Positions 25,420 to 33,829 are shown, counted from the first letter of the stretch. The stretch is 38,912 nt of DNA from Bacteroidaceae bacterium (GCA_017450985.1 JAFSSN010000061.1:1-38912); one strand, 5' to 3'. Translations and numbers: made by a program. Notes: generated by a model not told the origin, from the sequence alone.

Positions 25420-25870
25420 AGCTAAACTTCAATGTATCCATGACAAATATACTTCGTACATGGGACACATACTCAAACTGTCCCAATTTATCAAGCACAA
25501 ACTGCTGATACTGGCGCATGCTGCTCACACACACCTTCAGCATGTAGTCGCCGTCGCCACTCGTATTGTAGCACTCCGTCACCTCGTTCCATCCGTCCAG
25601 CAACTCCGAGAAACGACACGCAATGTCGTGGTTAATCTGCTTCATGCTCACAGAACAGAACACCACAAATCCGCGGTCGAGCCTGTCGGCATCGAGCACG
25701 GCAACATACTTCTTGATGAAGCCCATGCGCTCAAGGCGGCGCTGACGCTCAAAAGTCGGCGTAGTAGAAAGATGAATCTTCTGTGCCAGTTCCTTAGTCG
25801 TGAGACGACTATTGTCCTGCAACAGTCTCAAAATGCTCAAGTCTGTCTCGTCAAGCTCATGTATCGTCAT
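25403..25870 (-). CDS. Lrp/AsnC family transcriptional regulator
   Basis: 155 residues. The N-terminal winged helix-turn-helix begins ELDETDLSILRLLQDNSRLTTKELAQKIHLSTTPTFERQRRL (about 5-50); the C-terminal RAM/effector domain contains CYNTSGDGDYMLKV, the usual ligand-binding turn, and ends KFSYGVPL. These regulators bind DNA as dimers or octamers and respond to amino acids. It sits between maf (4-bp ATGA overlap) and the flavoprotein gene (17-bp overlap), so it is part of the operon, and may control it. Confidence 0.93.
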   Translation of the reverse strand: MTIHELDETDLSILRLLQDNSRLTTKELAQKIHLSTTPTFERQRRLERMGFIKKYVAVLDADRLDRGFVVFCSVSMKQINHDIACRFSELLDGWNEVTECYNTSGDGDYMLKVCVSSMRQYQQFVLDKLGQFEYVSHVRSIFVMDTLKFSYGVPL

Positions 25871-26448
25871 AACTTTTTCAATTCTGTGTACAACCTCTGC
25901 ACCGGCAATCCTACGACATTGAAGTAAGAACCTTCAATGCCGGTAATGCCCACATAGCCAATCCATTCCTGAATGCCATAGGCACCTGCCTTGTCGTAAG
26001 GCTTATACTTGTTAATATAATACTCTATCTCCTCGTCCGTAAGCACAGCAAACGACACCTTTGTGGTCGTGGCAAACTGCACAGTACGTTCCTTAGTCAC
26101 GATGCTCACACCCGTGATGACCTCATGCTTGCGTCCGCTCATCAAGTGGAACATTCGACGCGCATCGTCGGCATCCTTAGGCTTTCCCAACACCTCACCG
26201 TCAACATACACAATCGTGTCGGCCGTAATTATCAGCTCATCATCAGCCATTGAGGCACGGTACGCCTTCGCCTTCTGCCCCGAGATGTACTTAGGGATAT
26301 CCTCGCCCCTCAAGTCGGAAGGATAGCTCTCGTCAATATCCTTTATGACACGCACCTCATATTCAATGTCAAGTCCTCCAAGCAGCTCCTTGCGACGAGG
26401 CGAATTGCTTGCAAGCACAATCTTATATTTACTCAGGTTTTCCAACAT
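25867..26448 (-). CDS. maf: Maf family nucleotide pyrophosphatase
   Basis: 193 residues. The signature LASNSPRRKELL lies at about 12-23, followed by the catalytic segment ITADTIVYVDGEVLGKPKD (about 73-91), SGRKHEVITGV and DKAGAYGIQEWIG. Members hydrolyse dTTP, UTP and modified nucleotides, and some are linked with septum inhibition. Cytoplasmic. 38 bp downstream of the phosphatase gene and overlapping the next gene by 4 bp. Confidence 0.95.
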   Translation of the reverse strand: MLENLSKYKIVLASNSPRRKELLGGLDIEYEVRVIKDIDESYPSDLRGEDIPKYISGQKAKAYRASMADDELIITADTIVYVDGEVLGKPKDADDARRMFHLMSGRKHEVITGVSIVTKERTVQFATTTKVSFAVLTDEEIEYYINKYKPYDKAGAYGIQEWIGYVGITGIEGSYFNVVGLPVQRLYTELKKL

Positions 26449-26487
26449 TATCTCTTATCCTTTTATATCATGAACCTTCCATTTCCC

Positions 26488-27006
26488 TTACCATCCGAAA
26501 GCCTTGCTGTTGTGCATCCACAGTCCCTGTGCCTTCAGCACCTGCTCCACCACGTCGCGCCCGCAGCCCTGACCGCCGTTCTTGTGCGAAATGTAAGTAC
26601 ATACCTCCTTAATCTCCGGAGCCGCATCGGCCGGACAGCAAGGCAGTCCGCAGCGAGTCAGCACCTCATAGTCGGGAATATCGTCGCCCATATAGAGTAT
26701 CTCCTCGTCCTTCAGCCCGTACTTAGCCTTCAACTGCTCATACGCCTCAATCTTGACCGCCGAGCCGAGAATGATATCCGTAAGCCCCAGTCCCTCGTAA
26801 CGCTTGCGCACGCTCTCAGTCCTGCCACCCGTAATGATGGCAAGCACGAGTCCGCACTTCACGGCATGCTGCATGGCATATCCGTCCTTTATGTTCACCG
26901 TGCGCATAGGTTCTCCGTTAGGGTGCATCGGGATAGTCTCACACGAAAGCACACCGTCAACATCGAAAAACAGCGCACGTATCTTTGTCAAATCATAGTT
27001 TATCAT
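26488..27006 (-). CDS. kdsC: KdsC-like HAD phosphatase (3-deoxy-manno-octulosonate-8-phosphate phosphatase family)
   Basis: 172 residues from ATG 27006, 11 nt after the preceding stop; the frame is open to a TTG at 27021, which I reject. HAD motifs: FFDVDGVLS (D15, D17), ITGG (motif II, about residue 57-60), K at AVKIEAY, and [10 protein letters not shown] (motif IV). No cap domain, as in the tetrameric KdsC subfamily. In lipopolysaccharide synthesis KdsC yields Kdo from Kdo-8-phosphate. The other Kdo genes are not in the window, so the symbol rests on family resemblance only. Confidence 0.85.
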   Translation of the reverse strand: MINYDLTKIRALFFDVDGVLSCETIPMHPNGEPMRTVNIKDGYAMQHAVKCGLVLAIITGGRTESVRKRYEGLGLTDIILGSAVKIEAYEQLKAKYGLKDEEILYMGDDIPDYEVLTRCGLPCCPADAAPEIKEVCTYISHKNGGQGCGRDVVEQVLKAQGLWMHNSKAFGW

Positions 27007-27017
27007 ACAACAAGTCC

Positions 27018-27785
27018 TCAATTATCATTCATGGCGTGAATGCTCTCACTCATCATCCTATAGATGTCGAGCATACGCTCATCGTCCTTCAACATTTCCA
27101 TGTGCCTTGCCATCACGTTCTCGTCCCATCGCACCGCCGGCCCCGTCTGTGCCTTGACCGGCGACATCTCATGCACCTTGCGCGCCGTCTCATCGACAAG
27201 AGGCAGCATGACATCAAACGGAATGCCGTGGCGTCCAAGCACCTTCTCGCTCAAGGCATAGCAATGGTTGGCGAAGTTGCAGCAAAAGACCGCAGCTATA
27301 TGGAGACTGCGACGCTCCTCGCCGCTGAGTTCATACACCTTTTCCGTCAAGTCCTTTGCCAACGAGCGCACCACTTCAAGGTCGTCCTGACGCAATGCCT
27401 CGACAAACACCGACACATCGGCAAAGTTCACCTCCCTGTCGCGCGAGAACGTCTGCATGGGATACAGCACAGCACCGCGCCCCACTCCGAGCACCTCCAC
27501 TCCCATACTGCCAGCCGTATGTATGAACAGCTTGTCGGGCAGTCTGCGAGCCAACGCCGCCGAGAGTTCTCCCAGCACGCTGTCCTTCACGGCAAAGATA
27601 TAGGCATCGGCATAATTGCACACATCGTCGATGTTGGTCGTGGCAGCACACTCAAAGAGATCCGCCAGCCTGTCGGCAGCATACGAAGTGCGCGAATACA
27701 CCTGCACAATCTCATGCCCGGCACGATAGAGAGCCTTGGCAAGATGAGTGGCAACATTGCCTGCGCCTATGAAAACTATATTCAT
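27018..27785 (-). CDS. DUF2520 Rossmann-fold oxidoreductase-like protein
   Basis: 255 residues from ATG 27785 ([15 protein letters not shown]), 4 nt after the nitroreductase stop. The N-terminal GAGNVA is an NADP-binding Rossmann motif. The middle has [13 protein letters not shown] and [11 protein letters not shown], and the C-terminal helical half ([15 protein letters not shown]) is the DUF2520 region. The fold is like that of F420/NADP-dependent and pyrroline-5-carboxylate reductases; the substrate is unknown. In Bacteroidota it commonly stands beside KdsC-like and Maf genes, as here. Confidence 0.88.
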   Translation of the reverse strand: MNIVFIGAGNVATHLAKALYRAGHEIVQVYSRTSYAADRLADLFECAATTNIDDVCNYADAYIFAVKDSVLGELSAALARRLPDKLFIHTAGSMGVEVLGVGRGAVLYPMQTFSRDREVNFADVSVFVEALRQDDLEVVRSLAKDLTEKVYELSGEERRSLHIAAVFCCNFANHCYALSEKVLGRHGIPFDVMLPLVDETARKVHEMSPVKAQTGPAVRWDENVMARHMEMLKDDERMLDIYRMMSESIHAMNDN

Positions 27786-27789
27786 GCCA

Positions 27790-28323
27790 TTATTCGTTAT
27801 AAGCACCTATATGAACGTTCTCCCACTTCAAGCCGTCCTCGTTCTGCGGCTTGCGCTCCACATCCGCATATCCGAAGCCGACGATACACTCAGCAACGAG
27901 ATTGGCAGGATAGCCGAGCAAGGTGCGAAGATAGCTGTCGGTAGCCTCGCCGTCCTTAGTGAAACGGCCGCGAACCTGACACCAGCAAGAACCGATACCG
28001 AGGTCGGCAGCCTGATACTGCATAGTGACGGCAGCAATAGAGGCATCCTCCGTCCACACATCGCTCAACTCCTGGTCGCCGAGCACCACCACCGCCACCT
28101 TGGCACCGGCAAGGAACTGGCTGCCCATGGCGCGTCCCTCAGAGAAACGCTGCAACATGTCCTTGTCGTCAACCACGATGAAATGCCATCCGCGCACGCT
28201 CTTGCCCGTAGGCGACATGAGAGCCGCGCGAAGAATAACCTTCAAGTCGTCGGCATCAATCTCTTTATCTGTGAATTTTCGCACACTGCGGCGCGTCTGT
28301 ACAAGTGTCTTGAAATCTTTCAT
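27790..28323 (-). CDS. Nitroreductase family protein
   Basis: 177 residues from ATG 28323 (MKDFKTLVQTRRSVRKFTDK); the 16 codons upstream are less likely, because they lie over the leader hairpin. Features of the FMN-dependent nitroreductase fold: RRSVRKF near the N-terminus, ALMSPTGKSVRGWHFIVV, and a C-terminal AADLGIGSCWCQVRGR and GFGYADVERKPQ. Substrates may be nitroaromatics, quinones or flavins. First gene of the six-gene operon. Confidence 0.9.
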   Translation of the reverse strand: MKDFKTLVQTRRSVRKFTDKEIDADDLKVILRAALMSPTGKSVRGWHFIVVDDKDMLQRFSEGRAMGSQFLAGAKVAVVVLGDQELSDVWTEDASIAAVTMQYQAADLGIGSCWCQVRGRFTKDGEATDSYLRTLLGYPANLVAECIVGFGYADVERKPQNEDGLKWENVHIGAYNE

Positions 28324-28347
28324 ACAATTATCTGATTCGTTATTTAT

Positions 28348-28368
28348 CAATGCCGCATTACGGCATTG
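28348..28368 (-). other. Leader hairpin of the six-gene operon
   Basis: CAATGCCG (28348-28355) and CGGCATTG (28361-28368) form an 8-bp stem with a 5-nt loop, about 25 nt before the nitroreductase ATG and just after the expected transcription start. It could stabilise the mRNA 5' end. Confidence 0.5.
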
Positions 28369-28384
28369 CATATTATATTAGCCA

Positions 28385-28392
28385 CAAATATA
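28385..28392 (-). promoter_or_regulatory. -7 box of the six-gene operon
   Basis: CAAATATA on the plus strand reads TATATTTG on the minus strand, a perfect match; the -33 position (CTTTTC) is weak. Confidence 0.6.
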
Positions 28393-28641
28393 AGTATTTT
28401 TCACCCAACGAAAAGGCTGTTTGCAAAAAAATCTTCCAAAACACATGATATTCCCCCGTTATCATTCTACAAACGCCCATCCTTCCAAAACCGCACATCC
28501 AACGCCCTTCCCCCTCCGCATCACGTCAAAAGAAGAAAATAAGAACATCTTTGGCAATCACAAGGACATAATTACCCGAAATATTTTTCCCAACTTTGCA
28601 GTGCATTACGAAACATGCAAAATAACAACAACAAGCTATTT

Positions 28642-29457
28642 ATGATAAAGATAGGAAAGAATGTTTTAATCGCCATGTCGGCCGTGCTGTCGCTCGCTTC
28701 ATGCGACGACCTGTTCGACACTCATCCTTACGACGTCAACTTCAGCGGCGAAAGGGACATAAACGCCAAGAACATCAAGGCTATCGAAAGCATGTACGGC
28801 AACAAAGACACGTTGCGCGTAGCCTTCATCAGCGACACCCACGGATGGTACAGCGACACGAAGGACGAGATTGCCGACATCAACAAGCACACGAACATCG
28901 ACTTCGTCGTACACTGCGGCGACCTTACCGACACGGGCACGGCAAAAGAATACGAATGGATACGCGACATCATGTCACAGCTCCGCGTGCCATACGTAGT
29001 CCTTATTGGCAATCACGACTTTCTCGGCACGGGCGACCAAGCCTACACATCCATGTTCGGCGACATGGACTTCTCGTTCACGGCGGCACGCGTCAAGTTC
29101 GTATGCCTCAACACCAACGCCACCGAATACGACTATATGGCAGCCGTGCCTAACTTCGACTACATGGAAAGCGTGTTTGCCAAAGACACCGCCAACTTCG
29201 ACCGCACCATCGTCATCATGCACGCACCGCCATACAGCGACCAGTTCAACAACAACGTATGCAAGGCGTTCCGACGCTACCTCGACCTTGCACCAAGACT
29301 CATGTGCTGCATCTACGGCCACAACCACAACGACAAGGTTTCCAACATCTACGGCGACAACCTCGTCTTCTACAGCATCGACTGCCCCGAGGACAGAAAC
29401 TACCGCATATTCACCATAACAAAAGACAGCTATGAAATGGAACAAGTATATTTTTAG
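28642..29457 (+). CDS. Metallophosphoesterase lipoprotein
   Basis: 271 residues from the ATG at 28642; an upstream in-frame ATG at 28615 would add nine residues (MQNNNNKLF), and cannot be excluded. A lipoprotein signal ends in LSLASC. The calcineurin-like phosphoesterase motifs are in order: FISDTHGW, HCGDLTDTG, IGNHDFLG, VIMHAPPY and YGHNHNDK, giving the expected two-metal site ligands. As a lipidated periplasmic or surface protein it is not a typical cytoplasmic LpxH or Ser/Thr phosphatase. Its 3' end overlaps the next gene by 26 bp. A degenerate -7 box CAACTTTG is at 28591-28598. Confidence 0.87.
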   Translation: MIKIGKNVLIAMSAVLSLASCDDLFDTHPYDVNFSGERDINAKNIKAIESMYGNKDTLRVAFISDTHGWYSDTKDEIADINKHTNIDFVVHCGDLTDTGTAKEYEWIRDIMSQLRVPYVVLIGNHDFLGTGDQAYTSMFGDMDFSFTAARVKFVCLNTNATEYDYMAAVPNFDYMESVFAKDTANFDRTIVIMHAPPYSDQFNNNVCKAFRRYLDLAPRLMCCIYGHNHNDKVSNIYGDNLVFYSIDCPEDRNYRIFTITKDSYEMEQVYF

Positions 29458-30094
29458 TCTCATCTTCACACTCGTGTCCGTATGCGCCGTGGCAGACGAC
29501 AGCATACCGTCCACAGCCCCGACACTCAGCACATACGACAAGCACGTGCAACGCTACCGCAGGCATTGGGAATCACTAATTCCCAAACACATAGTAATTC
29601 AGAATGCCGGCAACATGGGAGCGTTGTCCGTGGGCACAGGCTGGGACTACGGCAAGAACAAGCAGTGGGAAACGCAGCTGCTCTTCGGCTACGTGCCGAA
29701 GCACCAGACACCACGCGCAAAGCTCACCATGACCGTCAAGGAGAACTACGTTCCCTTCAACATCAACCTCAACAATGCATTCTACGTTTCGCCGCTCACG
29801 GCAAGCATCTACATCAACACCATCTACGGCCACGAGTTCTGGAAGTCACAGCCCGACAGATACCCAAAGGGCTACTACGACTTCATGTCAACCAAGTTTC
29901 GCATCAACATAGCCGTAGGCCAGCGCATCACATGGCGCATACCATACGACAAACGCCGAAACAGCAAGAGCATTTCGCTCTTCTACGAAGTTAGCACCTG
30001 CGACCTCTACATACGTTCCAAAATCGTTGACGGCAACGTTCCGCTAAAGGACATATTAGGACTGTCGTTAGGCATCAAGATGCAGACATTATAG
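29432..30094 (+). CDS. Probable outer-membrane beta-barrel protein of unknown function
   Basis: 220 residues. Signal peptide about 1-21 (MKWNKYIFSLIFTLVSVCAVA). The mature part has alternating strands with aromatic ends typical of a small barrel (for example WETQLLFGYVP, AFYVSPLTASIYINTIYG, FRINIAVGQRITWRIPY, SISLFYEVSTCDLYIRS) and ends in LGLSLGIKMQTL. It begins inside the end of the metallophosphoesterase gene (26-bp overlap), so the pair is likely translated together, and may act on the same substrate at the cell surface. No family recognised. Confidence 0.72.
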   Translation: MKWNKYIFSLIFTLVSVCAVADDSIPSTAPTLSTYDKHVQRYRRHWESLIPKHIVIQNAGNMGALSVGTGWDYGKNKQWETQLLFGYVPKHQTPRAKLTMTVKENYVPFNINLNNAFYVSPLTASIYINTIYGHEFWKSQPDRYPKGYYDFMSTKFRINIAVGQRITWRIPYDKRRNSKSISLFYEVSTCDLYIRSKIVDGNVPLKDILGLSLGIKMQTL

Positions 30095-30316
30095 TACAGA
30101 ACAAACGGAAAAGAAAGTGCCCCTTTGTTTAACGCACGTCAAACGACCATTCAGCGTGCGCTAAACAAAAGGCACACAACACAGGCATCCGTTCTCCGAA
30201 CAAGCCGTGAAAACGAACAACGAGCCACCAATAAGACATGAGTAAAATTCACAAACTTCATAACACTTGGCAAGCAACAAATCCGGGACTCACCAAATAA
30301 CAAGCTCACGTTTAAA
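30095..30316. other. Intergenic region after the barrel gene
   Basis: Holds array C. The remainder has no coding potential that I can support. Confidence 0.5.
30128..30166. repeat. 11-bp-period palindromic array C
   Basis: Three 11-bp units (TTTAACGCACG, TCAAACGACCA, TTCAGCGTGCG) and a partial CTAAAC. The outer arms GTTTAACGCACG and CGTGCGCTAAAC pair with one mismatch, extended by CCTTTG/CAAAAGG, so it may also act as a terminator for the barrel gene. Confidence 0.65.
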
Positions 30317-30357
30317 CAAAAAAAAGTACACCCAATATTATCCAACATGAGGTGTAC
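30317..30357 (-). terminator. Intrinsic terminator of the candidate small RNA
   Basis: 7-bp outer stem, UC/UG internal loop, 5-bp inner stem with one G-U pair, then TTTTTTTT on the minus strand. Confidence 0.78.
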
Positions 30358-30481
30358 AATCGTTAACCTTGAAAAAATACTTTTTAACCTATATAACTAA
30401 TCCCTTCAAAAAACATCAAATAAATGAAAAAACTAATGATACATCAAGTCAAAAGACTTTCAACTGTTCCATTGTCTTTAA
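30317..30481 (-). ncRNA. Candidate small RNA, about 160 nt, with own promoter and terminator
   Basis: On the minus strand a full promoter (30488-30519) predicts a start near 30481. About 125 nt downstream an intrinsic terminator is formed by GTACACC (30357-30351) and GGTGTAC (30332-30326), with an inner AUGUU/AAUAU helix closed by GGAU, followed by eight T. Between them there is no open frame longer than about ten codons. A hairpin AAGTC-TTTT-GACTT lies near the 5' end. The sequence is AT-rich and does not resemble a tRNA or a riboswitch that I know. It runs towards the barrel gene and stops in front of array C. Confidence 0.6.
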
Positions 30482-30487
30482 CTGCTG

Positions 30488-30519
30488 CAAAGATATGTGA
30501 ATAAAATTTTCCCTCCAAA
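30488..30519 (-). promoter_or_regulatory. Promoter of the candidate small RNA
   Basis: Read on the minus strand, TTTG (30519-30516) and TATCTTTG (30495-30488) are 20 bp apart, matching both boxes. No protein start follows. Confidence 0.72.
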
Positions 30520-31369
30520 CATTTCACATCTTTTTTTCATCTTTTTTTATTCCACAATTTCAAAAATTCTGCTCACGCACATTTTATACGTAATAGCATT
30601 ACATAAAATGGCATATTCATTGCAAAATAAGAGAAAAAAGTAAAAGTAAGGGCGTCTAATGTATGCCACGAAGAAGCACGCATATACACTTTTACGCAAC
30701 GAGAAGCAGCACAAACACAGCACAGAAAGTCCTCGTTTTCCCCGTCTGTTAACAAGAAATTCCGACGGTCGTCTTGCAAACCACTTCATGCTAAGTTTGC
30801 AACGCCAGGAGAGCGTTTTAGCATGGCAAGAACATCAAAGCACGACATTCATCCACGTGCATTTTCATGGACTGCTCCGAACACGCTACGGATATCCTAC
30901 GTATTTTCTACGGGTCGTTTACGGGTTTTCTACGGGTAGAATCCGTAGAAATACGTAGAAAACCCATAGAAGATGCGGACAACATCCGTAAAAGAGTCGG
31001 ACAAGCCACGAAGGAGGGGCGGCCATGAGGCGCACTATCAGCACGGAACTGCGGAATGAAATCCGCCCCACTGCCATTCGCCCCACAGGGCAAGCCACAG
31101 CAGAAAGCCCGTCCGCCTCAATTTGCGTTCATGAAACTTCCAGCCACAAAATTACGAAATTCTTTCTATTTCACACACATTTCACAAACACTTTTTCACA
31201 GAGAATAACACGTTTATCATCCCCGTCCGTACCAAGCCTCCGAGACAGGACGAAGGACTCATGCCCGCAAAGGCAGCAAGCCATCCCCCACAGCCCAGCC
31301 ACGAAAGAATCACGAAGGAACTGCAGGCTATAATATAAGAAAAGGGCGCCACAAATGTTGGTAGCGAAA
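30520..31369. other. Long non-coding-looking region
   Basis: About 850 bp between two outward promoters without a convincing gene. Short open frames on both strands lack starts near promoters and have no recognisable protein features. Array E is at 30884-31004. The left part is AT-rich, the part from 30870 to 31130 is GC-richer. Confidence 0.5.
30884..31004. repeat. 11-bp-period palindromic array E (TACGGGT type)
   Basis: Eleven consecutive 11-bp units, including CGCTACGGATA, TCCTACGTATT, TTCTACGGGTC, GTTTACGGGTT, TTCTACGGGTA, then GAATCCGTAGA, AATACGTAGAA, AACCCATAGAA, GATGCGGACAA, CATCCGTAAAA and GAGTCGGACAA. GGGTTTTCTACG (30923-30934) pairs perfectly with CGTAGAAAACCC (30954-30965). Same unit type and same forward-then-reverse order as array D. 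Confidence 0.88.
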
Positions 31370-31401
31370 TTTGCATATATAAATATTAAGATGTAACTTT
31401 G
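31370..31401 (+). promoter_or_regulatory. Promoter upstream of the AraC-type regulator
   Basis: TTTG at 31370-31373 and TAACTTTG at 31394-31401, 20 bp apart. Expected start near 31408, giving a leader of about 310 nt before the GTG at 31717, or about 20 nt before the small ORF at 31428. Confidence 0.82.
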
Positions 31402-31427
31402 CGCTAAATTTCAAACTCATAAAAGCT

Positions 31428-31622
31428 ATGACGCAGTTAATAAGCAGCAGCGGCACAATCCTTGCAGCAAGAAGCAAATCTTGCACAAAGAATGCCGAAA
31501 GTTCAACGCTCCATGCCAGACGTTTGTCACAAGGCATGAAAAAGACCGTCAGCCCAGCACTTATGAGCAAAGAAGGGTTCTTGAGAGAATTATTCAAGAA
31601 CACCAATACAACAAATGTATAA
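31428..31622 (+). CDS. Possible small protein or leader ORF before the AraC regulator
   Basis: 64 codons from the first ATG after a strong promoter (MTQLISSSGTILAARSKSCT...). It is Ser/Lys/Arg-rich with no signal peptide or domain. A second overlapping frame (31481-31720, TTG start) ends in TGA overlapping the regulator GTG. Position argues for translation of the 64-codon frame, composition gives no support. Confidence 0.3.
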   Translation: MTQLISSSGTILAARSKSCTKNAESSTLHARRLSQGMKKTVSPALMSKEGFLRELFKNTNTTNV

Positions 31623-31716
31623 GATACAGCAAACCATACATAAACATAAACAATAATCCAAATACAACACCGTCATTTCACTCAAAGACATATCTTTCCA
31701 TAAAAACAAATATACT

Positions 31717-33678
31717 GTGACCAAGTTTCTCAGACATATCATAACGGTTTTAGCATTAGCCATGTCTCCAATGGTTAAGGCTGATGCGCCGTTGGAAAGA
31801 ATGATGTTTGAGAGAGTGGACAGCACCCTGGGACTCGGCGACAACAGAGTGTACCACATCCTGCAGATTACCGACGGCAGAATAGCCGTGACCACCCATA
31901 AGAATATATGCGTGTACGACGGTCTGTCGTTCCAGAACATAGACCTTGACAAGGCACCGTCAAAGACTCTGCAGCACTACCAAGGGGCTTGCCACTCATA
32001 CAACGACAGCAAGAACAGATTGTGGATTAAGGACTACAAGCGCGTGAAGTGTCTCGACATAGCTCACCTGCGCTTCGTTAGCAACATTGACAGCATACTG
32101 AGGAAAACGACACGCGACAACGTGATCGACTTGTTCGTGGGACAGGACGGCACACTGTGGTGTGAGACCGACAAGGGACAGTTTGTTTCCGACAAGAAGG
32201 CCGTTCTCAACCTGCCTAAGGAAAACGGCGAATTGCAGGACATCGTGAGCGAGGGCGATGCCTTGTACTTATTCTTCAGCAACACATCCGTAGTAAGGAT
32301 GAACACAAAGACGGGAAAAGAGGAATACAACATCAAGGCCACCGACAACGGCAGATATGGCGACACATCACTCGTGATATATGCGTCAAACGGGAAGATG
32401 TACCAGCTGCGCAACGACAACGGCGGCGGCGTATGCCTGTGCTTCGATCCGAAGGCCAGGCAATGGAGCACCCTGCTGGAAACGGGCTATCTTCTGCACA
32501 CGCTGTCTGCCGACAGACACCACGTCTATATCACCAGCCCAGAGGCGCTGTGGCAGATTGACACAAAAGACAACGAGGCAAGCATGGTAGAAAGCATCGC
32601 TATCAACGGCACACAGATTCTACCAAAGCACATGAACACCATCTTCATCGACCGTCAAGGCGGAGTGTGGACTGGCAGCTATGCCAACGGCCTGCTCTAC
32701 TCACACCCTACACGCACAATGGTAGATGCAGCACACGCCATCGACCTCGAGTCGTATGCCGACGCACAGAGCAAAGGCAGCACCGACTACACGCTCACCC
32801 CGCTGCTTACAAGCGTCCACATCAACGGCATAGCCCTTGTTCCCAACAGCAGACAACTGCCAGCAACCGAGGCGTGTACAAGAACCATACACACCGACAG
32901 CAAGAACGACAACGTTACGCTCACGTTCACTGCCATGAACTATCCGCGCCAACGCAACACATATTACCTTGTAAACATACCGGAGCGCGACGACGACTGG
33001 CACTCGCCTACCGAGCTGAACGGAAACGTGAGCAACGGCATACTGACACTGCCGGTAACGTGCGGAGACGATGCCACAGCCCACATTCGAGTGGCAGCCT
33101 TCCCTTCACAGAAGAGTCTGAAGGAATGGATTCGCCTACAGAACGGCAACGTCAAGATTACGGAAGTGTGCGTGTACGCGGACGTGAAATGGTGGGCACA
33201 CACCACCCTGCTCTTCATAGCCCTCATCATAGCCATACACCTGCTTCTACCACTCATGCTGACGAAGGACAAGAACGAGAAGAACGACGAAGAGCCTGCT
33301 CCTGTACCAACGGACGAGAAACCAAGCGTCAAACTGCCGGCTGCCGACCAGGACTTCATTGACCGAGCAACCGAGTTCGTGGAGAAGAACATCTCCACAA
33401 AAGGCTACAGCGTGGAGCAACTGGCAACCGACATGTGCATGGAGCGCACGGGTCTCTACAAGAAGCTAAGTTCTACGGCTGGCACTACGCCGAGCAACTT
33501 CATACGCAACATAAGACTGGAGAAAGCCAAGCGACTGCTGAACGAAGGAAAGTACAGCATGAACGAGATTGCAGAGATGTGCGGATTCAGCAGTTCAAGC
33601 CACATGAGCAAATGTTTCCAGTCGGAGTGCGGCTGCACTCCTTCAGAATATGCGAAGAAGTGCGCTGCCAAGCAATAG
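31717..33678 (+). CDS. Membrane-anchored AraC-type regulator with periplasmic propeller-like sensor
   Basis: 653 residues from the GTG at 31717; no ATG exists between it and the in-frame stop at 31654. Signal peptide or N-terminal anchor about 1-22. Residues about 25-335 are beta-propeller-like repeats as in hybrid two-component sensors (DNRVYHILQITDGRIAVTT, GQDGTLWCETDKG, DRQGGVWTGSYANGLLY), followed by a beta-sandwich (about 360-490). One membrane helix at about 493-515 (WAHTTLLFIALIIAIHLLLPLML), a linker, then an AraC-type helix-turn-helix (about 545-650: YSVEQLATDMCMERTGLYKKL; EKAKRLLNEGKYSMNEIAEMCGFSSSSHMSKCF). The histidine kinase and receiver domains of the usual hybrid are absent, so signal would pass directly across the membrane. 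No obvious target operon is adjacent. Confidence 0.85.
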   Translation: MTKFLRHIITVLALAMSPMVKADAPLERMMFERVDSTLGLGDNRVYHILQITDGRIAVTTHKNICVYDGLSFQNIDLDKAPSKTLQHYQGACHSYNDSKNRLWIKDYKRVKCLDIAHLRFVSNIDSILRKTTRDNVIDLFVGQDGTLWCETDKGQFVSDKKAVLNLPKENGELQDIVSEGDALYLFFSNTSVVRMNTKTGKEEYNIKATDNGRYGDTSLVIYASNGKMYQLRNDNGGGVCLCFDPKARQWSTLLETGYLLHTLSADRHHVYITSPEALWQIDTKDNEASMVESIAINGTQILPKHMNTIFIDRQGGVWTGSYANGLLYSHPTRTMVDAAHAIDLESYADAQSKGSTDYTLTPLLTSVHINGIALVPNSRQLPATEACTRTIHTDSKNDNVTLTFTAMNYPRQRNTYYLVNIPERDDDWHSPTELNGNVSNGILTLPVTCGDDATAHIRVAAFPSQKSLKEWIRLQNGNVKITEVCVYADVKWWAHTTLLFIALIIAIHLLLPLMLTKDKNEKNDEEPAPVPTDEKPSVKLPAADQDFIDRATEFVEKNISTKGYSVEQLATDMCMERTGLYKKLSSTAGTTPSNFIRNIRLEKAKRLLNEGKYSMNEIAEMCGFSSSSHMSKCFQSECGCTPSEYAKKCAAKQ

Positions 33679-33829
33679 CATAACCGCATCTGCGACTCAT
33701 ACCATATTTATATATAGGAATAGAACCTTACTTTCGCAAGTATCGCTAACACTTTACTTGCCTGGAGTAAAAAAGGAATTAAGCGAAGTTAATTTCGCAA
33801 CGTTCCATGGAGTGAACGGACGTTTGAGT

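Noticed and set aside
30547..30789. 80-codon minus-strand ORF in the long non-coding region
   Set aside because: Its Phe/Tyr/Cys-rich sequence reflects AT-rich DNA, it overlaps the sRNA promoter, and it has no promoter in front.
31025..31333. 102-codon plus-strand ORF downstream of array E
   Set aside because: No promoter, no domain, Ser/Thr/Arg-rich low-quality composition; looks like chance.
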